A stretch of 7,671 nt of DNA from Nitrospira sp. (lineage in GTDB: Bacteria; Nitrospirota; Nitrospiria; Nitrospirales; Nitrospiraceae). Location: positions 1 through 7,671 of the forward strand of contig JABMDE010000094.1 in NCBI GenBank assembly GCA_015904055.1, read 5' to 3'. The position numbers and the translations under genes were made by a program. The notes beneath the pieces are model-generated. The model did no database searches. It was not told the DNA's origin and was given only the letters and a program-made list of their open reading frames with translations. Of the stretch, positions 1-6,223 are shown piece after piece (the first letter of the stretch is position 1; each line of letters begins with the position of its first letter).

Positions 1-1307
1 AAATCAGACGCTCCGTCTTGACCCTCGCCCTCCCCGTCACGGTGAGTAGCCTGCTCCAGAGGGCAGAAGGCATCGTGGCGGTCTTCCTGGTTGGTGGGCT
101 GGGGGCCACTCACATTGCAGCCGTCGGGTTGGGACAACTCCTGGCCTTCATTGCAACGACATTAGTATCCGGTCTGTCGGTAGGCACCAACGTCATCATC
201 GCCCAGCTGTGGGGTGCCCGACGGCATCAGGATGCTGGGGAAGCTGCGCGCCATTTCCTCTGGCTTTCGGTCGCCGTATCCTTAGTATTGGCCGGTCTTG
301 GAATGGCCGTCAATCACATCGCCATGCAGCGGCTAGGCGCCGAGCCTGGTGTCATTGAACTAGCGCTCCCCTATTCGACGCTCATATTTCTGGTGATCCC
401 CTGTACCGTGCTCCTCCAAGTCCTATCGTCGGTACTACAGGGCACCGGTGACACGCGAACACCGATGTACGCCATGATCGTCGTCAACCTGCTCCACATC
501 CTCATGGCATACCCTCTGATCTATGGCCGGTGGGGGCTTCCTGCCTTGGGGATCAAAGGAGCCGCCGTTGCTGTCGGCCTGGCTGAAGCAATTGGGGCCG
601 CCTATCTCCTCTGGCAGTGCCGTCCGATCTTAAAATCATCGCTCACGCTTCGCCTCGACCTATTCCGCTCGATTTGGGATGTAGGCGCGCCTGTGTCCGG
701 TGAACGGATCGTGCAGCAGGCCGGGATCTTGATCTACACAAAAATCGTGTTGATCTACGGCACGGTCACCTATGCAGCACATCAAGTCGGGCTATCCATC
801 GAATCACTATCCTTCCTGCCGGGCTATGGATTCGCCATTGCCGCCGCCACGATGGTGGGACAGAGTATCGGCGCCGGGAAATATACCCGCGCGAAACTGG
901 AGAACTGGGAGGCCAATCGCCTCGCGCTCGTCATCATGGCCGGTATGGGCATCGTCTTTTTCTTTTTTCCCTACCTGCTGCTACGCGCATTTACTACCGA
1001 CGAGGCAGTGATCGAACTTGGGACTATGTTCTTAAAGATCGTCGCACTACTCCAGATTCCTCTGGCCCTCACAATGGTCTTGGCCGGTTCGCTGCGAGGC
1101 GCGGGCGACACCCGCTTCATCATGGGTGCTACCACGGTCGGCATGTGGGGCGTACGAGTGCCGATGGCGCTTATCGTCACCCTCTGGCTCAACCTGTCGG
1201 TCTATTACGTGTGGATGGCGATGATCGCCGACTGGACGGTACGGATGGCGCTCTTACTGTGGCGCTATCAATCGGAACGTTGGCGGGCGATTCAGGTCAT
1301 TCGTTAA
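1..1307 (+). CDS. MATE-family multidrug/cation efflux transporter, 5' end outside the window
   Basis: This is an inner-membrane antiporter of the MATE (NorM/DinF-like) family, which exports drugs or metabolites in exchange for Na+ or H+. The frame is open to the left edge, reading Arg-Arg-Ser-Val ahead of the first hydrophobic helix. The TTG at 18 is therefore probably internal, and perhaps 15-30 residues are missing. Counting from that TTG, about 12 hydrophobic segments fill 429 residues. The internal duplication typical of MATE proteins is visible: a G-[TA]-G-D-T loop occurs in each half (residues 142-146 and 361-365), each followed by a long hydrophobic helix. A-Q-L-W-G-A (62-67) and V-G-Q-S-I-G-A-G (280-287) are the matching half-repeat loops. 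It ends in TAA and is convergent with a minus-strand membrane-protein gene. The family is secure; the substrate cannot be inferred. Confidence 0.93.
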   Translation, partial: IRRSVLTLALPVTVSSLLQRAEGIVAVFLVGGLGATHIAAVGLGQLLAFIATTLVSGLSVGTNVIIAQLWGARRHQDAGEAARHFLWLSVAVSLVLAGLGMAVNHIAMQRLGAEPGVIELALPYSTLIFLVIPCTVLLQVLSSVLQGTGDTRTPMYAMIVVNLLHILMAYPLIYGRWGLPALGIKGAAVAVGLAEAIGAAYLLWQCRPILKSSLTLRLDLFRSIWDVGAPVSGERIVQQAGILIYTKIVLIYGTVTYAAHQVGLSIESLSFLPGYGFAIAAATMVGQSIGAGKYTRAKLENWEANRLALVIMAGMGIVFFFFPYLLLRAFTTDEAVIELGTMFLKIVALLQIPLALTMVLAGSLRGAGDTRFIMGATTVGMWGVRVPMALIVTLWLNLSVYYVWMAMIADWTVRMALLLWRYQSERWRAIQVIR

Positions 1308-1340
1308 TACATTCGTCACAAAATCGCATGCCGCCTATTC

Positions 1341-1416
1341 CTCGTGAAGCTTATCTCGTATCTCGCAAACAAGGATGCGGACGCATTCATTCCATTCTGT
1401 CTTCACGAGATACGAG
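1341..1416. repeat. Inverted-repeat element between convergent genes, with two alternative stems
   Basis: CTCGTATCTCG (1355-1365) is matched perfectly by its reverse complement CGAGATACGAG (1406-1416). In addition, CTCGTGAAG (1341-1349) is matched perfectly by CTTCACGAG (1401-1409). The right arm is shared, so the two stems are mutually exclusive. A small ATGCG/CGCAT palindrome (1375-1386) lies in the loop. The element fills the space between two converging stop codons, the usual place for REP-like repeats or bidirectional transcription ends. There is no clear T-tract, so a classical intrinsic terminator is not supported. A related string, GTGAAGCGTGATACG, occurs at 5281-5295. Confidence 0.6.
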
Positions 1417-1422
1417 CGACGT

Positions 1423-1785
1423 TTACGATTTCTTCCGTACTTCCGACCAGACATATACTGCCCCAAAACAGGCCCCGGCAACAGCGGCAACTACAAATTG
1501 TTCGGTCGCTCGAACGGCGATGGCCCACCAGACGATGGCAGTCAGAAGACCTGCTACCGCGCCAAGTACGGTCTTACCCCCCGCAAGTTGAACGCGATCG
1601 CCCAGCACCACCAATAACGACATATACAAAGCCCCCGCAATAACCGCTGCGACAAAATGGGCAAGGTCATGATTGAAAACCCATAGTTCGATCATTCCGG
1701 CGATCGTTCCAAGAACAAGGCCCGTGATCGCTCTTCGGATTAAGACAGAAGAGAGTAACGCTGTAACAGCCACTCCAGCCCCCAA
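1423..1785 (-). CDS. Small multi-pass membrane protein of unknown function
   Basis: I do not recognise a named family. The 120-residue product is almost entirely hydrophobic, with likely transmembrane helices near residues 19-37, 41-61, 70-91 and 96-113 and a short basic C-terminal tail (R-K-K-S). It contains several Gly/Ala-rich helix-packing stretches, and N38-H39-D40 lies at a membrane boundary. The start is uncertain. The first usable codon is TTG at 1785, with no good ribosome binding site. However, the same frame stays open upstream and would complete a further hydrophobic helix before a stop at 1837-1839. An ATG at 1820 lies one frame away (see findings). It is last in the minus-strand group, 117 bases after the SGNH hydrolase gene, and has a possible promoter of its own. 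The open membrane-protein frame makes a real gene likely; function is unknown. Confidence 0.7.
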   Translation of the reverse strand: MGAGVAVTALLSSVLIRRAITGLVLGTIAGMIELWVFNHDLAHFVAAVIAGALYMSLLVVLGDRVQLAGGKTVLGAVAGLLTAIVWWAIAVRATEQFVVAAVAGACFGAVYVWSEVRKKS

Positions 1786-1857
1786 TGTTAAAAAGTAAAT
1801 GTGTGTGCGTCTAGAATCATGCCCTGGTGTCCAGTCTCACTTATTCAACGGACGGGC

Positions 1858-1886
1858 ATAGTACGCTCAGGACATTCACAACTCAA
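1858..1886 (-). promoter_or_regulatory. Possible sigma-70-type promoter for the small membrane protein gene
   Basis: On the minus strand, TTGAGT (1886-1881) and TACTAT (1863-1858) are separated by exactly 17 bases, each matching four of six consensus positions. They lie in the 117-base gap after the SGNH hydrolase stop, oriented toward the membrane protein gene. Transcription would begin near 1851, leaving a leader of about 30-65 bases depending on the start codon. This is a sequence match only. Confidence 0.35.
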
Positions 1887-1902
1887 TCTAGCCTGGAACC
1901 CC

Positions 1903-2667
1903 TTAATACAGCCACACCTGACCGCCAGCTCTCAGCGAGACACCGGACTGTGGAGCACATTGCTCGATCCCCAACATCCAGCGATGTTCGGGACGGAGAC
2001 AATACAACTTCATGCTCTCAACCATCGATCCTTGAGTAGACCTTGCCTGATCTTGAACTCCGAGAATCTGTTGCCAGGCAGGGCGCCAGAGCGACGGGCG
2101 TACATGGATGGGATCGAAACCATACCAGGCAGGATCGAGCCGAACTAATTTTGTGCCGTGCGTCACGGCTAACTTCTCAATTCCTTCACACACGAGCTCA
2201 GATCTGTCGATGACCTGAGACAAAGACAGCCGGCAAGACGGCACCAGAGCAGACCGCAACGCCAGAAACTTCAGATTCGACAGGCGGTGAATACTGGCAA
2301 GAGGTAAGTCTGTCAGAACAATGTCACTCGTCACGCGACTCAGGCGGACGAGTGCCTCCTCGACCCATCCAAGCGTTCGTTCAACCGAGAAGCCATAGAG
2401 GATGTCATTCCCGATATCCGTCACAAGTCCCCTGGTGGCCGTTGGAGGACGCCGCTCCAATTCAGCCCACAAACCAGACTTGAGAATGCCGGGTAAGGTT
2501 CGAAAGAGAAACCGGCTTGGAGCGCCATAGGATCGCCCATGGCCGAGGGCCGCCAGTACTTCGACATCGGGCCCCCAGGCACATCGAGCAGACGAGACGA
2601 CGGTCTGGAATCCGCGTGTCAGATTGCTGGCGCCAAGAGCCACGACGCACGCGATATCAGTGGACAT
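1903..2667 (-). CDS. SGNH/GDSL-type hydrolase, cytoplasmic
   Basis: This is a predicted esterase/lipase-type hydrolase of the SGNH fold, 254 residues from the ATG at 2667. The family blocks appear in order. G-A-S-N (12-15) carries the likely nucleophile Ser14. A-L-G-H-G-R-S-Y-G (40-48) carries the block II glycine. D-I-G-N-D (84-88) carries the oxyanion-hole Asn87. D-P-I-H (185-188) supplies the Asp and His of the triad. The N-terminal hydrophobic run is the first beta strand leading into the catalytic Ser, not a signal peptide, so a cytoplasmic location is inferred. A GTG at 2670 immediately precedes the ATG; GAGAG sits six bases before the ATG and favours it. The gene follows the 126-residue membrane-anchored protein by about 35 bases, suggesting co-transcription. 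The fold call is firm; the substrate is unknown. Confidence 0.85.
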   Translation of the reverse strand: MSTDIACVVALGASNLTRGFQTVVSSARCAWGPDVEVLAALGHGRSYGAPSRFLFRTLPGILKSGLWAELERRPPTATRGLVTDIGNDILYGFSVERTLGWVEEALVRLSRVTSDIVLTDLPLASIHRLSNLKFLALRSALVPSCRLSLSQVIDRSELVCEGIEKLAVTHGTKLVRLDPAWYGFDPIHVRPSLWRPAWQQILGVQDQARSTQGSMVESMKLYCLRPEHRWMLGIEQCAPQSGVSLRAGGQVWLY

Positions 2668-2702
2668 CACCGGCTCTCAGCTGACGGTCTGATGACAGCG
2701 CT

Positions 2703-3083
2703 CTACTCGATGAGAATCTGCCCCTGTCCGTTCGCATCCAATCTGACGACCACTGCCGCAACATCCTCCCTGCACCGATATTGCCGTACCGTGGGATCGT
2801 CACTCTTCAGCGTGGCGCAGCGAGATTCCATCTCCCCTGTGTCTCCGGGCTGAAACCTGAATCGCACTGTGACGATCCCTCCACTGACTCGATGCGTTTC
2901 ATCAATGTCATAGGAAGAGCTGGGAATGACATGTGACACCCAACCTTGGGTCATGAGCTCGGACTCTTTCAACTTCTGATAGGTATCATGGTGTGCCACG
3001 AACGTTTGCGCATTATCCACGAGCCAGACCGCGCCAAATAGCACTGCCCCGATGATCAAGAGACTCCCGCCGATCTTTTTCAT
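2703..3083 (-). CDS. Membrane-anchored hypothetical protein, 126 residues
   Basis: I do not recognise the family. The N-terminus has two lysines followed by a single hydrophobic helix (about residues 5-22), giving a signal anchor or uncleaved signal. The remaining roughly 100 residues would face the periplasm. They look like a small beta-rich domain: alternating strands around 66-78 (G-G-I-V-T-V-R-F-R-F) and 108-115, with two cysteines (89 and 104) that could form a disulfide outside the cytoplasm. No lipobox is present. The ATG at 3083 is clear, although the ribosome binding site is weak. It lies 21 bases after the reductase-like gene and about 35 before the hydrolase gene, all on the same strand, so co-transcription is likely. 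Function is unknown. Confidence 0.75.
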   Translation of the reverse strand: MKKIGGSLLIIGAVLFGAVWLVDNAQTFVAHHDTYQKLKESELMTQGWVSHVIPSSSYDIDETHRVSGGIVTVRFRFQPGDTGEMESRCATLKSDDPTVRQYRCREDVAAVVVRLDANGQGQILIE

Positions 3084-3104
3084 ATTTCAGTGCACACCGA
3101 ACGA

Positions 3105-4454
3105 TTATACAGCCGGCGGACAGATGGTCTGTCTCGTATCACAGCCCGGCCCTGCGGTGATCTCGATCCGTCCCACACTTTTTACGTTTGCACACAAATC
3201 GCCCAATCCCGGTGTGATGAGCCGAAAGGGTCCGCCCTTTCCATCCGGCAAGGGTTCACCGTTGAGTTCAAACACAAGAACACCAAAATCACGAGCCTGC
3301 TGAAGCGTGAGCGCTGCAGCATACTTGCCATCCAAGGAATGAAACGTCACATGGTCGGCATCGATGTTCAGCGCCGGTACGTCCAGCAATCCCCTCACGG
3401 CAATTGCGCGCCCCTTCATACCCGGCATCACGGCGCTGACATCGGCAATCTGATGTTCCTCCGGCAACTGCAGCATCGCCTTGCGGTCGAATGAAACCGG
3501 CTGCACGACCGCACCCTCGATCTTCACGATGCCGGGACCGGTCTGTTCTCTCTCCGTCACAGCCTTGATCATGGCCGTCAGGGCTTCGTTCACCGGAGTG
3601 GGAATGCCGAGTTCTCGCCCCTTCTCTACGATGTATCCATTTAAATATGCGATTTCCGTTGGACGGCCCGCTTTCCAATCGTCATACATCGAGGTATGGA
3701 TATCTCGGATCTCCTGTGTCGCCTTCACGACTCGTTCCGGCATATCCAGCGGCAACGGGACCTTGACCGCAGCCGAAACCGCCGTCACTTCTCCGACAAT
3801 TTGCTTGATCACGGTCAATAGTTCAGGATGATCGAGCGCGCGTGCGACACAGTCGTTGATGAGCACGGTGATGGGATTGAACACGCAGTTCCAACACATC
3901 TTCTCCCATTTGCTGCGACGGATATCCTTGGACAGTTGGCAGGGAATTCCCGCCGCGGCGAAGAGTTCCTTGATCGCGAGCAGCCGCTCACTCTCATGCC
4001 CCATCAACTCGCCGATCGCTACGGCGCCTTTCTTGTAATGGTCGATGACACCGGGCGCGGCAATTTTGGAGTAGATATAGGCCACACCGCCCACGACACA
4101 ATCGCGCTTGAATCGCGCAATCAGACGATCTTCGTTATCGATCCCGTTTTGCAGTGTCAGCAGCACCGTCTTTGCCGAGACCACCGGTTCGATCTGATCC
4201 ATGACTTCGTCGAGGTTGTAGGCTTTGACTCCAAGAATAATGAGGTCCGGCTTGGGAAGTTGCCGCGCGTCTGACGCCGCCTGAGGTCGGACTGTAAAGG
4301 TTCCAGCGGCACTGCGGATCGTCAACCCATTCTGTATAACGGCTGCGAGCGTATTCGGCCTGAGCAGGAACGAAACATTGGGATTACCCTTCGCCAAATG
4401 CGCCCCAAAGAATCCACCTACCGACCCTGCGCCGACGACTAAGATCTGTTTCAT
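3105..4454 (-). CDS. Ketopantoate reductase-like protein fused to a molybdopterin-binding-like domain
   Basis: Residues 1 to about 300 form a complete ApbA/PanE-type 2-dehydropantoate 2-reductase, the NADPH-dependent step from ketopantoate to pantoate in CoA synthesis. Visible landmarks are the nucleotide-binding G-A-G-S-V-G (8-13), V-K-A-Y (76-79), L-Q-N-G (101-104), the W-x-K motif carrying the likely catalytic Lys185, Ser255 in T-S-M-Y-D-D-W, and the conserved R-P-T-E-I-x-Y-x-N-G (264-273). The family is usually about 300 residues; this one is 449. The extra C-terminal domain (about 306-440) reads like a sulfite-oxidase-type molybdopterin-binding domain: I-E-G-x-V-x-x-P, F-H-S-x-D-G, F-E-L-N-G-E-P-L-P, G-G-P-x-R-L-I-x-P-G and V-K-S-V-x-R-I-E. 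The usual Mo-ligating cysteine is not apparent. The ATG at 4454 has GGAG six bases upstream; ATG 4460 is the alternative. The 5' extension to 4604 is rejected. It leads a minus-strand group. Confidence 0.85.
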   Translation of the reverse strand: MKQILVVGAGSVGGFFGAHLAKGNPNVSFLLRPNTLAAVIQNGLTIRSAAGTFTVRPQAASDARQLPKPDLIILGVKAYNLDEVMDQIEPVVSAKTVLLTLQNGIDNEDRLIARFKRDCVVGGVAYIYSKIAAPGVIDHYKKGAVAIGELMGHESERLLAIKELFAAAGIPCQLSKDIRRSKWEKMCWNCVFNPITVLINDCVARALDHPELLTVIKQIVGEVTAVSAAVKVPLPLDMPERVVKATQEIRDIHTSMYDDWKAGRPTEIAYLNGYIVEKGRELGIPTPVNEALTAMIKAVTEREQTGPGIVKIEGAVVQPVSFDRKAMLQLPEEHQIADVSAVMPGMKGRAIAVRGLLDVPALNIDADHVTFHSLDGKYAAALTLQQARDFGVLVFELNGEPLPDGKGGPFRLITPGLGDLCANVKSVGRIEITAGPGCDTRQTICPPAV

Positions 4455-4497
4455 ACTCATCTCCACCTCTTCCACACATTGCATAGGACGCGGCGGT

Positions 4498-4506
4498 ACT
4501 ATAGCA
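4498..4506 (-). promoter_or_regulatory. Extended -10 promoter candidate for the reductase-led operon
   Basis: Reading the minus strand, TGCTATAGT gives an extended -10: TG, one base, then TATAGT, which matches five of six consensus positions. No good -35 is visible, as is usual for extended -10 promoters. Initiation would fall near 4491, about 31-37 bases before the reductase start. A 5-base stem (CTGCG 4512-4516 with CGCAG 4523-4527) lies just upstream, between the two divergent genes, and could be an operator. That last point is speculative. Confidence 0.45.
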
Positions 4507-4552
4507 TGCGCCTGCGAACAGACGCAGCGGCCTTTCCTCTCTCTTGACCGAT

Positions 4553-5284
4553 ATGATGGCTGGTTCCGATTTCGGCATTCTGAAAGAACGTCTCGCCGCC
4601 GCACAATCGATTGCGGTCCTCACCGGCGCCGGCATTTCTGCCGACAGCGGCGTGCCGACCTTTCGCGGGGCAGAGGGCTTGTGGCGAAACTTCCGGGCGG
4701 AAGACCTGGCAACTCCGGAAGCCTTTGAGCGTGACCCTAGGCTGGTATGGGAATGGTATAACTGGCGTCGCGAGTTGATCGCCACGAAGAAGCCTAATCC
4801 AGCTCATGAGGCTATCGCGAAGTTAGAACGTCGTTGCGCGCAGTTCTGGCTGATCACACAAAACGTCGATGGATTGCACCGAACCGCAGGATCACACCGA
4901 CTGTCCGAGATTCACGGCAACATTTGGATGGTGCGCTGCACGGCATGCGGGCAGGTGACTGAGAATCGGGATATTCCGATTCAAATGTTGCCGATATGCC
5001 GCGCCTGCCGGAATCTTCTTCGGCCTCATATCGTCTGGTTTGGAGAATCCCTGGCTGAGGAAGACCTCCAGCGTAGCTACACCGCGCTTCAGGCAAGTGA
5101 TCTATGCCTCGTCATCGGCACGTCCGGTGTGGTGTATCCGGCTGCTGGATTTGCATCGATCGCGAAAGAGGCCGGCGCATTCGTGGCAGAAATCAATCTC
5201 GACAGGACGCCACAGTCTGACTGGATCGATCTGTCATTGCAGGGACGGGCGAAGGACATCGTACCACTGCTGCTTGAGCCGTGA
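4553..5284 (+). CDS. cobB: NAD-dependent protein deacylase, class III sirtuin (CobB/SIRT5-like)
   Basis: This enzyme removes acyl groups from lysines using NAD+, releasing nicotinamide and O-acyl-ADP-ribose. From the ATG at 4553 (243 residues), the NAD-binding G-A-G-I-S-A-D-S-G-V-P-T-F-R (25-38), T-Q-N-V-D-G-L-H (102-109) and catalytic His121 in I-H-G-N are intact. Two Cys-x2-Cys pairs (129/132 and 149/152) form the structural zinc site, and G-T-S (189-191) closes the nucleotide pocket. W-Y-N-W-R-R carries Tyr69 and Arg72, the Y-x-x-R pair that in class III sirtuins recognises negatively charged succinyl, malonyl or glutaryl groups, so desuccinylation is predicted in addition to deacetylation. 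Possible starts are TTG 4544, ATG 4553 and ATG 4556. None has a ribosome binding site; the region upstream is pyrimidine-rich. It is divergent from the reductase-like gene and convergent with the HAD gene. Confidence 0.93.
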   Translation: MMAGSDFGILKERLAAAQSIAVLTGAGISADSGVPTFRGAEGLWRNFRAEDLATPEAFERDPRLVWEWYNWRRELIATKKPNPAHEAIAKLERRCAQFWLITQNVDGLHRTAGSHRLSEIHGNIWMVRCTACGQVTENRDIPIQMLPICRACRNLLRPHIVWFGESLAEEDLQRSYTALQASDLCLVIGTSGVVYPAAGFASIAKEAGAFVAEINLDRTPQSDWIDLSLQGRAKDIVPLLLEP

Positions 5285-5354
5285 AGCGTGATACGGTAAG
5301 CGGTACTGGAGACGGAGGGCACGGCAGCGCTCCACTCTGACATTTCACGTTCTG
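5285..5354. other. Convergent intergenic gap with weak hairpins
   Basis: These 70 bases separate the sirtuin and HAD stop codons. CCGT/ACGG (5279-5282 with 5293-5296) and CTGACA/TGTCAG (5337-5342 with 5353-5358, overlapping the HAD stop) can form short stems, but neither is followed by a T-tract. GTGAAGCGTGATACG (5281-5295) resembles the arms of the inverted repeat at 1341-1416. No gene is visible here. Confidence 0.3.
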
Positions 5355-6077
5355 TCAGCTGCCGGCCAGCCGTTTGATCAGCGGTATCAATTCATCGAGG
5401 GATTGAATTGTCCGGACTCCCGCACGCGGTGACGTTCCCTGACGATCGAGCAGTACCGCATGAAGCCCCGCTTTCCCCGCACCCTCGACATCGTCCCGCA
5501 GGCTGTCCCCGACATGCAGCGCCTCCTCCGGATCGATGGCATGTTTATCCAGCGCGAGCTGAAAAATCTTAGTCGCCGGTTTGGCAGCCTGTGCCAGACT
5601 GGAAATTGTGATCGTATCGAACAGATCGGCAATACCCAACCCACGTATCACCGGAAATAGACGCGAGTCGAAGTTGGATATAATCCCCAATTCCATGCCC
5701 GAGGCCTTGAGACTGGAGACGGTCGAGAGCGTCTCGGGAAACAGACTCCATGAACCGGCATCTTCAAACACCTCGAAGACCCGGTCGAAAAAGTCATCGA
5801 ACCGTTCGAACATTCCGACACGATAGAATACATTGTGGACGATATCGAACCACCAGAGTCGCTCACTCTGCTTGAGCTGCGCCGGCTCTACTGACGCAAA
5901 GATCGGGGGCGGCGCCTCTCGAAAGGCCCGGCTAAATGCCTGTTTGATCGCTGATAACGACTCCGGGGTTTGTGAAAATCCGTATTCCACCGCATGCTCA
6001 AGATAAATCTCCGCGACAGATCCCTTCACATGAAAGAGCGTGTCAGCTGCGTCAAAAAATACAACTCGTATCGACAC
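5355..6077 (-). CDS. HAD-superfamily hydrolase, HDHD3-like
   Basis: This is a haloacid-dehalogenase-fold hydrolase, probably a cytoplasmic phosphatase. From the GTG at 6077 (240 residues), motif I is F-F-D-A-A-D-T-L-F with nucleophile Asp9. Motif II is I-S-N-F-D (133-137), motif III is the Lys of A-A-K-P (about 166), and motif IV is H-V-G-D-S-L-R-D-D (188-196). An alpha-helical cap lies between motifs I and II, and the W-W-F-D (about 75-78) and S-N-F-D-x-R-L patterns recall animal HDHD3. The usual acid/base Asp two residues after the nucleophile is Ala11, so ordinary phosphatase chemistry is uncertain. The GTG start has GGAG six bases upstream and begins just before the first strand. ATGs at 6092 and 6089 and a GTG at 6146 are in-frame alternatives with poorer spacing. 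It is convergent with the sirtuin and divergent from the response regulator; its substrate is unknown. Confidence 0.87.
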   Translation of the reverse strand: MSIRVVFFDAADTLFHVKGSVAEIYLEHAVEYGFSQTPESLSAIKQAFSRAFREAPPPIFASVEPAQLKQSERLWWFDIVHNVFYRVGMFERFDDFFDRVFEVFEDAGSWSLFPETLSTVSSLKASGMELGIISNFDSRLFPVIRGLGIADLFDTITISSLAQAAKPATKIFQLALDKHAIDPEEALHVGDSLRDDVEGAGKAGLHAVLLDRQGTSPRAGVRTIQSLDELIPLIKRLAGS

Positions 6078-6165
6078 ACCGGTCTCCATCATCTCGCCGC
6101 GGCTCCGAAGGGATTGGCCATGTTCTTCACTGAGGAACACCTCCACTCACTAAATAGTCGTTTTC

Positions 6166-6194
6166 TTGACAAAGAATACCCTCGCTGATAGCTT
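6166..6194 (+). promoter_or_regulatory. Candidate promoter of the response regulator gene
   Basis: A perfect -35 TTGACA (6166-6171) is followed after 17 bases by TAGCTT (6189-6194), a poor -10 helped by an upstream TG at 6186-6187. Initiation would be near 6201, leaving a leader of about 23 bases that includes the ribosome binding site GGAG (6214-6217), six bases before the ATG. It lies in the 146-base divergent gap shared with the HAD gene. Confidence 0.45.
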
Positions 6195-6223
6195 CGTAAA
6201 ACCTAATAGATCTGGAGACTTCG

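Noticed and set aside
1145..1643. Overlapping plus-strand open frames across the MATE 3' end and the inverted repeat
   Set aside because: They have no ribosome binding sites, read low-complexity non-protein-like sequence and run antisense to the small membrane protein gene.
1824..1834. CTGG-TGT-CCAG mini-hairpin
   Set aside because: A four-base stem is too short to distinguish from chance, and there is no T-tract.
4544..4552. TTG start of the sirtuin
   Set aside because: It has no ribosome binding site, and two ATG codons lie 9 and 12 bases downstream. It adds only three residues, so it is kept only as an alternative.
4455..4604. N-terminal extension of the reductase-like frame to 4604
   Set aside because: It overlaps the sirtuin coding start, is rich in Arg and Cys with no family resemblance, and the nucleotide-binding motif follows directly after ATG 4454, which has a well-placed GGAG.
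6078..6146. GTG 6146 start and 23-residue N-terminal extension of the HAD protein
   Set aside because: The family normally begins a few residues before motif I, and GTG 6077 has GGAG six bases upstream. The extension has no clear binding site of its own.
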